Of a stretch of 64,000 nucleotides of DNA, positions 45,393 through 57,300 are shown piece after piece; the first letter of the stretch is position 1; every line of letters starts with the position of its first letter. The stretch spans positions 145,303,766 to 145,367,765 of the forward strand of contig NC_084795.1 in assembly GCF_963169125.1 (NCBI RefSeq), given 5' to 3'. This DNA comes from Humulus lupulus (taxonomy: Eukaryota > Streptophyta > Magnoliopsida > Rosales > Cannabaceae). The translations under genes and the position numbers were made by a program. Under the pieces are notes generated by a model. That model saw only the letters and a list, made by a program, of their open reading frames with translations, had not been told where the DNA came from and did not search any database.

Positions 45393-48300
45393 ATGTTGTG
45401 GGTCGACAAATACCGTCCCAAAACCCTAGACCATGTTTTGGTTCACGAAGATGTCGCCCAAAACCTCAAGAAGCTTGTACAACCTCTCTCTCTCTCTCTC
45501 TTTTGCCGTTTCCATTTATCTGTTAGGGTTTTGATCAACTTGTTTGTTTTTTTTCCTTCTTGTTTCAATTATACAGGTTACTGAGCAGGACTGCCCGCAT
45601 TTGCTCTTTTACGGCCCATCTGGGTCGGGCAAAAAAACCCTAATCATGGCCGTCATCCGCCAGATGTTCGGAGCAAGTGCTGAGAAGGTATTTTTTTTTT
45701 CCTTTTGTTTGTTTACTGGGAAAATCTTGAGGAAAAAAAAGTTGTATTCATCTCGTGTTTTCTTAGTATTGTTCAGAAAGAGAAGGAAAAATAAAATAAA
45801 AAATAGAAAGCTTTCACTGCGATAAGCAAACTTACACTCATCATTTGTTTTTTGTTAGTGTACACATATATTGCTTATCTCGAAGCCTATTATCTAATAC
45901 ATATATATATACATATATTTTGGTTCTTGAAAAACTTTTTCTTTTGGCTGCAGGTGAAGGTTGAAAATAGAACTTGGAAAGTTGATGTAAGCTTTCTTTT
46001 CTTGATTCTTCCTTTGTCATTGGTATAACTTATCTTTTTTAAGTTTCTATTATGAGAAATGGTAAAAATCTAAAGAGAGAAAAGCACCAAGACACATATC
46101 AAAAAACAACTTACTTTACTGAAAATAATTGGGCAGAATATAAAGGCCCAAAACAGTTACACTGTTACAACACACCCAACAAAAAGGAAAACAAACCAAC
46201 TTAGTCCTAGGAGCATAATAATTCCAATACACCCCCTCAAGATGAACTGTATAGATTCTTTACATTCATCTTGGAGATTAACTCTTTGAACTGAGTGAGA
46301 AATAAGAGTTTTGTTAGAACATCAGCATGATTTTTTTTGGAAGGATAATGAATGAGTTTGAGAAAACCATCTTGAATTTTTTCATGAACAAGGTGCAATT
46401 GATCTCGATGTGCTTTGTTCGTTCATGGAAAACAGGATTTTTCAAGATATGGATGGCAGCAATGTTGTCACAGTAGAGAATGGCTCGGTTGGTGTGCTGA
46501 ATGTCAAAATCCTTCAGCAAAGAAAGAAGCCAAGTGATCTCACATGCGGCATTGGCCATAGCTCGGTATTCTGCTTAAGCTGATGATCGAGAGATAGTGG
46601 TTTGCTTCTTAGATTTCCAGGAGATGAGCGATTGGCTAAGAAAGACAGTAGCCAGAGACAGACTGTCCGGTATCACTACAAGAAGCCCAATCTGCATCTG
46701 AATTTTTTTTTAGAGATAAATCTGCACAATTAAAATTAGATTCAGCATAAGCATTGATGTGAGGGGATTTAGCATAAAAAAATAGGCTTTGTCCATGTGT
46801 TCCTTTTAGATATTGAAGGATAAGATGCGCAACATGAAGATGAGGAGTTCAAGGGGTAGCTAAGAATTGACTTAGCTTATTGACAGCAAAAGAGATGTCA
46901 GGATGAGTAATTGTTAAATAGACCAATTTACCAATTAGACTCCTGTACATGGTGGGGTCGGATAAGAGATCCCTTTCGTTTTTGCTAAGTTTGGCATTAG
47001 GTTCCATTGGAGTGGAGGATGGTTTAGCACCCAAGTACCCTGTATCACTCAATAATTGTAAGGTAAAAGGACGTTGAGATATAGATATTCCACTAGTGGA
47101 ACGACCAATCTCAAGACCCAAGAAAAATCGTAAAAGACCAAGGTCTTTTAGTTGAAATGATGAATGTAAATGTTGTTTAAATTCAGAGACAACCTTATCA
47201 TTATTGGAGGCAACAATAATGTCATCAACATAGATTAATAGAGGAATAAAAATATGATTTGTGCTCTTAATAAACAAAGTGTGATCGAATTGAGATTGTC
47301 GAAAATCATTTGAAAGAAGATATGTGCTAAGTTTGTGATACTATTATTTAGGAGCTTGTTTTAGGCCATATAGATTTTTGGTTAATTTACAAACTGCATT
47401 TTTGGGTAGGAGAATATTGGGTTGATACCTTTTTGAAATCGTCATATAAATATTTTCTCTTGAATCCCCATGAAGGAAAGCATTGTTTATATCTAATTGG
47501 CTTAAAGACCAATTTTTAATGGCAGCCAATGCAAGAAGTAATTTAAGGGTGTTAAATTTTGCAACAGGAGCAAAAGTATCAGAGTAATCAATACCTTGCT
47601 TTTGGGTGTAGCCTTTAGCCACTAGCTTTGCTTTTGGGTGTAGCCTTTAGCCACTAGCCTTGCTTTGTACCGATCAATGGCTCCACTTGGTTGATATTGA
47701 TTTTGTAGAGCCTTCTGCATCCTATAGTGTTTTGTCCCGGGGGAAGAGAGACGATTTGCCAAGTGTTGTTACTTGCAAGAGCATGAAGTTCATCTTTCAT
47801 CGTTTGTTGTCACTCTGGAATGTTTGAAGCTTGCTTGTAACTCGACGGTTCTATTAGCTATTTGCTGACAAAATGGCAGCACGGAAGTGATCACTCAACC
47901 TATTATAAGATAGAACATTAGATAAAGGATGAGCTGTAGTAGACTCAGAAACAGCAAAGTTACAAGTATAGTCTTTAAGATAAGAGGGACGAGAAATAGG
48001 TCTGCCACTTTTTGAAGTGGTGACCAGTTGTAATTAAGGAGGAATATTCTCATGAGCGTCCTTGGAAGAAATGGACATTTGAGAATGATGAGGTCCTGCA
48101 ATAAACACTTTAGACGTTAATAGCTGATCAGTAGAGACAGTAGACTTGTCATGCTTTAAAGGATAAATATTCTCATAGAAGATGACATCTATAGAATTAA
48201 AGGTTTGTTGACTTTCAATATCAAGCAATGTGTAAGCTTTCATGCCATGTGGTTAACCAATGAAAACACAAGCTTTAGATCTAGGAGAAAATTTATGCCT

Positions 48301-51300
48301 ATTCCTATCTAAAGTTAAGGCATAAGCAAGGTAGCCAAAGGATCTAAGATGATCATACAGAGGCAATTTATTGTAAAGTAATTCAAATGAAGTCTTCTTT
48401 AATAGAAATGAGGGAGTTCTATTAATGAGATAAGCAGCAGTATGAATGAGATAAGACCAATATGGAAGTGAGATGTGGCCTATGACAAATTTTGTTGTTT
48501 TCTATCAACAACAGAATTTTGTTGGGGCCTATCAACACTAGAATGTAATTGGTCAATCCCTTTGGTAGCATAGAAAGAAGAAAGGTTAAATTCTTTTGCA
48601 TTATCATATCTAACAACTTTAATAGTCATAGAAAATTGAGTAGCAATTAAAGAGAAGAATTGAGGAATAATAATTTGCACATTTGATTTTGCTTTAAGCA
48701 TATATATACCCATGTAAAGCGAGTGTGGTCATCAACAATCGTAAGGAAATATTTGTACCCTTCTATGCTATGAACATGAATGGCCCCCATATGTCTAAGT
48801 GGATTAGCTCAAACAGTTTAGATATCCTATTGTTATTAGACACAAATGGAAGTCGTTTTTGTTTAGCTAAATGACAAGTAGAGCACACACGATCATGGGA
48901 TTTGTCAGAAAAAACAAGTTTTATTGATGATATTTGAAATTGACATAGAAGGATGGCCTAAGCAAAAATGCCATTGGTCCATTTCAGTGCAAGCATTAAC
49001 AATAATACCAGAATTTACAGATTTCAAACAATAATGATATTGCTCAAAGAAAAATAGCCTACCCATCTTCTTAGCAATCCCAATCTTGGAAGTCCAAGTG
49101 GGTGCATTCTGAATAAAGCATTCAGAAGAATTGAAAATTAGAGAGTTAGGACTATTTTGGAGAAAAGCATTAATCGAAAAAAGATTTTGCTTAAATTCAA
49201 GTATGAACAAAACATCAGTGAGGTAATGAAATTAGTAAGTTGAACTAAGCCAGAAAAAAAATATGAATAGTATGACCATTAGGTAAAGTGACTAAGTTAG
49301 CAATAGGATGTTTATCAATAGTTTTAAAACATTTAAGTGAGTGACACACATGGTGTGAAGCTCCACTGTCAACTATCCATAACAGAGAGGGGAAGTCAAC
49401 GGGATTACCAAATATTTGAGAGGCAATCGGCAGAGGAGTCTCACTGTTGGCAGAGGAGTGTTGAAGATGCTGACTTAGTAGGGAGATAAGTTGCTGGCTG
49501 AGTTTAGTTTGGGACAGCAGAGGCAGTTTGCCCAAAATCGAAGTAGAGACAGGAGATGCGGAAGCTTGATGAACTGAAGGTTTGGGGGCAACATCTTGAC
49601 GACGCTTGTCACCATACCCAGGTGGAAAGCCATGGAGAAAAAAACATTTTTCCACAAAGTGGCCTGGTTTGAGATAGTGCGAGCAAGTGGGGCGAGGTTT
49701 CTTAATCTTGATGTAGGGGGCTTGGTTGAGTTGCTAGGGACCGCAGTAGCAGCAATGAGCGGGGTGGAGTTTCCAAGACTTTGTTGACGCTCTTCTTGAG
49801 CCACCATAGAAAAAACCTTGGACAGAGGTGGAAGCAGATCATAGAGAAGGATTTGAGCCTTCACTGGAGTATAGGAATCATAGAGACTAGCACGGAACTG
49901 AAGGATTTGATCTCTGTGATAGTACCCAAGAAGCCTCTAAACAACACTCCATTTGCAGCCACACGAGCAAGGAATAATCGACTAAAATTCTTTGAGTTCA
50001 TCCCAAATAGCTTTGAGACGAGTAAAATAAGTATTGACATCAGAGTCTCCTTGTTTGATGGTGAGGACCGAAGTTTGCAGCTGAAAAATCCTAGGACCAT
50101 TGCTTTGGTTGAACCGTTCATGAAGGTCATTACACATACCAATAGCCGAATCTTGAAACATGATGCTGGCTGCAATTTCTTGAGAAACAGATTGCAATAA
50201 TCAAGCCATTACCATATTGTTACATTGGACCCAAGCATGAAAGGGTCAGACGGAGGAGGTTGAGGCAAATACCCATTTATGAATTGAGTTTTGTTCCTTG
50301 TAGCAATAGAAATGGAAGTAGCTCTCTTCCATGATTGGAAGTTCTCTTGACCTGTTAGAATCTTGGGAGAGATCAGAAAATTGGGGTTGTCTCCAGTTCC
50401 CAAGTGATAGGTACGTTCCATTTGGGAAGGTTGACTAGTTGTGACTGTGGAGGCGACAGGGAGACCGAATCCACCATTAACGCCGGTAGGAGGAGCTTGA
50501 CCACTTGAAAATATAGCAGTCGAAGGAGAATGATGGACCGGAGAGGAAGATGATGGCATGGCTTGACCAATCCCTTCAGGAATTGGAGATGAAGACACAA
50601 CACCAGGAGGCGGAGCAGCACCTGAGGGGTGAATCGGAGGAGGAAAGGTAGCCATCACCGGAGCCGTCGGTGGAGAAGTTGCAGAAGTCATCGGAGTAGG
50701 GATGTGCAAGGGCACCGAAGAGCTGTGGGGTTGAGAGCCTCTCGTACGAGCCATGTGAATCAAGACATAAAGAAAGAAGAGAAGGGTTTCTGGATTGGAA
50801 ATGGGTTGTTCTTGAAAGAATAACAATGGGCTTTACGAGTTAAGAGAGTAGCATCTGATACCATATTATGAGAAATGGTAAAAATCTAAAGAGAGAAAAG
50901 CACCAAGACACATCAAAAAACAACTTACTTTACTGAAAATAATTGGGCAGAATATAAAGGCCCAAAACAGTTACACTGTTACAACAAACCCGACAGAATA
51001 GAAAACAAACCAACTCAGTCCTAGAAACATAATACTTCTAATAGTTTCTTATATTTAATAGTCTAATACAAGTACCTGATGGCGACTTTCTGTTTTTGGT
51101 TATGTACCTTTTGTTTAGAAATATTTCATTCCTGACATGTATTGTTGCTTGAGAATATATTCTTGGAATGAATGCCTGGATGGTATAATGGATTTTTAGA
51201 AATATTTTAAGATTCGTTTTACATTTGACAATACTGAATTTCTTTTTTCTTTCGCTAACCAGAAGTTATGACCAAATTCTTATAATCCTTGTAAAGATTT

Positions 51301-54300
51301 TGGAATTTTGAATTTTGTTATCTTTTATGTTTTTGTGTAATGTTTAAAAAATGCAACTATTTATGTAAAGGTTTTAATTTTTTTTTAAGCTACCATAACT
51401 CTCACTTTGTTATAGAATAATTTATTTGGTTACTTTATGTATTTAAGGTATTAAGCTGAATGCTTTGCTATTTCAGGCTGGAAGTAGAACTATTGATTTG
51501 GAACTGACAACTTTGTCAAGCACCAACCATGTGGAACTGAATCCCAGTGATGCAGGATTTCAGGACAGATATATTGTTCAAGAGATAATTAAAGAGATGG
51601 CTAAGAATAGACCAATCGACACAAAGGGAAGAAAAGGATACAAAGGTAGTATTAAGCAGTTCGCTCCATTGACAATTGAGTGTAGTTTTGCTTTCAACGC
51701 GTCAAAAGGTCATTCATGGATGTTGTTATTCAATAAATCAAGATATTTTTTTATAGCAATCCCAATTTGTATCCTTTCGACTTTTCGATGTTGTTATTCA
51801 ATAAATCAAGATATTTCGGCTGTTGCTATCTGTGTTAATTGAGTACACGTTTTCTGCATGGTTATTTGTCTTGGTACTATTCTTTCAATGGGGCAGTACC
51901 CTCATTTCTTTTATTGTTCTTTTTTCTCACTCTTCGTTGCCCTATCTCTTCCCCTGAAATAAACTAATAGACACTTAAAGGAACCTGCGTCGAGAGAAAA
52001 AGTACTTTTATACTTGACAACATTAGCTGATTATATAAGATAGACAATAGGGGTAGCTGTAGACATGTAGTAGGGAGCATACATGATACACACATATACA
52101 CATATAAGTATGAAGACAAACTTGTGTGTTGGTTTAATACAATCGTTTTGATTGATGCATGCCATCTTCTTTGATCACAGTTTTGGTGCTCAATGAAGTT
52201 GATAAACTTTCAAGAGAAGCACAAAATTCTCTTCGAAGAACAATGGAGAAGTACAGTGCTTATTGTCGGCTAATTTTATGCTGTAACAGTTCTTCAAAAG
52301 TTAGTGAAGCCATCAGGTCTCGCTGTCTGAATGTGAGAATCAATGCACCATCAGAAGAACAGGTTGGATAAATTTTCTCTTTGCTATAATTACTAGTTTG
52401 TACTGAGCTAATTTATTTCATGCATAGTGGCTTATATTATAAAAGACATAGGACTATAGGAGTTAACTTTAGTATGGTAGCTCGTGAAGGAATGACAAAT
52501 ATCTTGTTTTGGGGGACTGGTGTGTGTGTGTTTTCAAAGTTGAATAAGTTTAAGGTAGATATTACAGATAATTTTGCATCGAGTATTTATTGTAGATATA
52601 CATTTAGGTAATTAGTAATAATCTTAGCAATAAGTTACTAATTGAGTTTAGTTTATAGATATTAATTTTCATTTTATAATTGTGTGGTGAATTATTGATG
52701 TGTATGCAATTAGATATGAACTATGAGTCTATGATGCTACAGTTGCTAGAGAATAGATTCTAGTATTATGACCTCACTGATAAGTTTTGTGAATTCCATG
52801 GTCATCTAAGTTATTGCGTTGCTGTGTGTTAATGATTTTCATATTATACAATTAGCAAGCTGAATATGTGTCATTGTAGTAAGAAATAGATCAAAGTCGA
52901 GATAATAACTTGAAAGTCATTTGGACTAGGCCTTTCGTTTCAGTCTATCTGGTCATTCTTCTTGCCATTCTGGTCATTGTCTCCTTTTAGGGTACATTTC
53001 TATGTACGTACTTTTGTATGCAACAATTCTGTGGACACAATTAGGATTGGTTTTATATACCACGAGAACCAATCTTGTGAGTGTAGCTTTTGGCAATGTT
53101 TAAAAAAGCATTTTTGAGGCGTAGCAAAATTGCCTCAAGGCTTACGCCTTGACTGAAGACGCAGAGGCGTACGCCTCACCATTGTGAGGCGCTAATTTGA
53201 AGTAACTGAGGCGGAAAACAAAGAGGCGCACGCCTCACTGAATCTGTTTTATATTAGGTTTATGTAAACCCTAAAAAGCCCAATTTGTGTTTTCTTTATT
53301 TCTCTCCTTCACAGTAATGGGCTTTTGCTTAAATAACTAAAAAAAGCCCAATAAAAACACATATCTGATTAAAAATAAAAAGTCCAATAAACCCTAAAAC
53401 AAATAATTTTAGAAAACCTAATCACTGTACACTTAGCTATTGATGTCGTCATTCGTTACTTTTCAATCATAGAAACAAAACAAAATAAAATAAAAAACGA
53501 AGCTGTCTTGTTCCTTACATAGCTGAAGCTTTTTTTTCCAAACATAAGAGGAGAATTAAGGTATATTAAGTATAACTTATATTTTTTTTTCTATTATATA
53601 TTTTTATTTCATTACTTTTGGTTATTTTTTTTGTTATGTGTAGGTAGTAAAATGATTAGAAACTAAAAAAAGTTGTGGAGGAGGGTGATGGTGATGTTGA
53701 TGATGAGTGGATTTTACAATAGGGATATTTGTGGCATAAGTACCAAATGTTTGGGTTTTGTACGCGGCATAGACCCAATGTTTATTTTTAGTGGCAAAAG
53801 TATCCCAAGTCAGTAAAACTGTAATTCCGTCAGCCTCCTCCGTTAGGTTCCGTTTCGTGATGACTGGACCAACACGTGTCACTTCGTGATTGGTCCAACT
53901 CAATAATTTTTTTAAAAATAATTATGATTTGGACCAATAAAAACGTGACACGTGTCTGCCTAACAGAGGAGACTGACGGAATTACAGTTTTACTGACTTT
54001 AGGTACTTTTGCTACTAAAAATAAATATTAGGTCTATGCTGCGTACAAAACCCAAACATTGAGTACTTATGCCGCAATTATCCCTTTACAATATAACCAT
54101 ACTTTCAGCAATGATGAATTGGAAGATGATTTCTCATCAAGTTTGTTCTAGGATAGTAGAATCTAAGATTCTAGTTCTAGATTTATCTTTATTTTAGATA
54201 ATTTATGAGATATTTATGATTGAGTTTTATGACACATTCTATGTCATGTTTGAGTTTTAGAAGACATGTTATGCTTTATAACTATGAATCATTCATCCTT

Positions 54301-57300
54301 TATTTTAAAAATATATTTTTAATTAAATATTTGAAGCTTACGCCTCAATGCGCCTTAAGGTGTACGCCTCACCTCACAAAGAAAAAATGCCTCAAGGCTT
54401 AAATACGAAATTTTAAACATTGGCTTTTGGATATATATATAATTATGTAAAATTTTACATGTTTTTTCAAACCAAAGCTTTTATTTATTTAATTCTTCTA
54501 GATAAGAGATAGTGCAAAATCATCTAAATTACATCTTATAATGCAAGTAGAAAGAATTGCTGACTAAACCAACGTGTAAAACAATACTAATTGAGCTTAT
54601 TACAATCACGATTGTCAATCACACAATAGCACAAAAAGAGAATTCTTTGAATTTCTTATATTAGAATTCAAAAGTGCTAGAGTTCCTTCTGCACAGTGCA
54701 CACCATGCATCAATTTGGGGAAACTTGTAGAAAAGGTTTCCATTGTCTAAGTTGACCGTGCTTCAATTTGGGGAAACTTGTAGAAAAGGTTTCCATTGTT
54801 CTAAGTTCTCATAGGTAATATCCTCCCCTAATGTGGATTTACAAGAAAATGTCCAAGAATATGCAAGCGTTCGGATTCTTCTATTGGCCATCAAAGTACA
54901 AGACATGTGAGAGTCTAACACTAATATTAGTTTTTTGTATCTTGTATAATCTCCCTCTTGTTTAGATTCATGAAGAATTTAAGTTCCCAACAAAATCTTC
55001 TTGATGTCCCTGCCTTCTACCCAGTACATTTGTCTAGAGAGCCATCGATTTGATAAAGTGGTGGAAACCTATCGGTCATAGTCATTTTTTCCAATCAAAG
55101 ATCCTTCCAAAACCTAATGGAGTCTACCATGCCTAGTTTTAAAGTGACATGTTTTACGAACTCGTTGTATTTGTATTATGAGAAAATAAACTTCCAAGGG
55201 TTTTTGAATGTAACTTTGGAATCATTGAAGAATCCCACCTATTTTTTTATCATACCATGTTTACCCTTGATAACTTTGTGCCACAATGTCACCTTTTCTT
55301 TTGGTTATTTTGATAACCACTTCTTGAGTAAAGCTTTGTTACTTTTTATTATACTATCTATTGCTAAACCTCCAAACTTCTTAGCTCTACAAATTTTCTC
55401 AACATTACCAAATGATCACCTCCATTCTCATCATATCCTTCTCACTATTTTTTATCATACAATGTTTACTCTTGATGAATTTGTGCCACAATGTTACCTT
55501 TTCTTTTAGAAATTTGATAACCACTTCTTGCGTAAAGTTTTGTTACACCTTATTATACTATCTATTGCTAAACCTCCAAACTTCTTAGCTCTAAAAATTT
55601 TCTCACACGTTACCAAATGATCACCTCCATTCTCATCATATTCTTCTCACAAGAAGGTTTTCATTCTTTGCTTTATTTCCTTTGCAACCATCTGAGGTAC
55701 TCGAGAATGAGCGGGAATATGTTGGTGAGGCTAAAAAATCTAATTGAATTAATGTCAAGCATCCCATTAGACAAACTATTCTTCCATTCATCAAGTCTCT
55801 TGCTAATCATCTAGCAGACTTAAATACTCGCCTTCAAGAGGATTGCCTCTAAAAGTATTCCTAGATATATAATAAGCTAGGCATCCACTTAACATCCCAA
55901 AGTGTGTGCCAATTGTTGTGCACATTTCTCATTTAGGTTAATTTCTAGGATTACACTTTTATTCGTATTCACAGTCTCATTTAGGTTAATTTATATGCAG
56001 AAGTTATCCTCAGTGTATATATACTTTTTAATTTATTTCTCATGGCAGATTGTTAAGGTACTTGATTTCATTGGTAAAAAAGAAGGCCTACAAATTCCGT
56101 CTGGATTTGCTGCTCGTTTAGCTGAAAAATCAAATCGGAGTTTAAGGAGAGCTATATTGTCATTTGAAACTTGCCGTGTTCAACAGTTAAGCTCCATGAT
56201 ACTTCTTACTCATTTCTATTCATTCAGTGGCCTACAAGTTCTGATAGCTAATTCTATCATTGGATCTTTTGTATTGTGGATACAGATATCCTTTTACTAG
56301 TAACCAAACAATTCCACCAATGGATTGGGAGGAATATATTTCTGAAATTGCGTCTGACATAATGAAAGAGCAAAGCCCAAAAAGGTTTGTTTTTATGCAT
56401 CTCTCAATGTAATCCAGTTACTTTGGCACCTTTCTATATATTTTTGTTGAACTGAATCAAGATGACAAGTTTTTACACATGCAATCAAATGTCAAGTATG
56501 GCATTTTTCTGCAAACATGCCACATAGGCATATGCAATTCAGACAAACAACATTCGACTCTGATATGTCTAAATATATTATATTTGTACGTTTTTTTTCT
56601 TTTTTTTCATTATTTTTTTGCAATTTTATTATTTTCATATACAAATGCCCTGAAAATGGATGATCTGTAAACTATTTGAATGTGTTGGCTGTAGTTCTTA
56701 ATATTTTAGATATTTAGTCAGATGTATTCTTTTCTTCTCCTCCTGGTAGAGTTGCACGTGTAAAGTGGTGATAGGAATTCTTTCTCTTCCTAGAGACTTC
56801 TCTAGTGTGTATGGATAATGTGTAGGTTTTCAATATATATATGCACGCAAACACACGAGAAATTGTTTGTCCATCCAAAATGACGTAATAAATTTTGTAA
56901 GTACTTTGAAGTTCAGAAGGAAATCCTGAATTCATTTTTTCTTTTTAACTTGGTGAACTCAAGGTCCGTACTTTGTATTCTGCTAGATCTCAAGTCTAAG
57001 TTTTACATAGAAAATGGGATCACTTTGTGGATGAGAAGAAGAGTTGTCTTGTGAGGGAAAAGTATATGAAACAATTACTTGTTTCATGTTTTCTTTGAAT
57101 TGGAGGGGTTTGTTGTAATTCTTCATATTTAGATTTTGAAAGATACCTTGTTCTCTTGTGTTTTGAAATTTGTTTGGTAGCATTATGTTCTGTTTCATTA
57201 AGAGGCCCTAACAAATAGCATTGGTGATGAGTTTATGGAGCAAGCTCTTTGCTTCAGATTGAGGTGTTACTAAATGTTTTGAATTGATTTCAAACACACT

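Larger units (their letters stand above)
46048..51043 (-). mobile_element. Complete but decayed Ty1/copia element in RFC3 intron 3
   Basis: The 4996-bp element has 182- and 180-bp LTRs, perfect GTTTC target duplications (46043-46047, 51044-51048), a primer site (50851-50863) and a GAGGGGGTG polypurine tract beside the left LTR (46230-46242, complement). It is antisense to RFC3. LTR ends are TATTA...TAATA instead of TG...CA. The LTRs differ by about ten changes, so the insertion is old. All coding domains are broken by stops and shifts. Confidence 0.95.
45987..51476 (+). other. RFC3 intron 3, 5.49 kb, mostly copia
   Basis: Donor GTAAGC and acceptor TTTCAG are intact. Without the copia at 46048-51043 and one duplicated GTTTC the intron would be about 490 bp. 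The remaining sequence (45987-46047 and 51049-51476) is AT-rich with nothing else recognised. The insertion starts about 60 bp after the donor. Confidence 0.88.
52363..56048 (+). other. RFC3 intron 5, 3.69 kb, transposon-rich
   Basis: Donor GTTGGA and acceptor GGCAG are used. It contains the hAT element (53094-54422) with its nested MITE, a duplicated 37-bp segment (54710-54746 and 54763-54799), and a LINE fragment (about 55030-55830). The first 730 bp and the last 200 bp show no recognisable feature. Confidence 0.85.

Noticed and set aside
49781..50200. Plus-strand open stretch of 139 codons in intron 3
   Set aside because: It opposes the copia gag on the minus strand and has no family features.
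55117..55509. 130-codon plus-strand frame in RFC3 intron 5
   Set aside because: It is the complement of a LINE RT fragment and does not join any exon.
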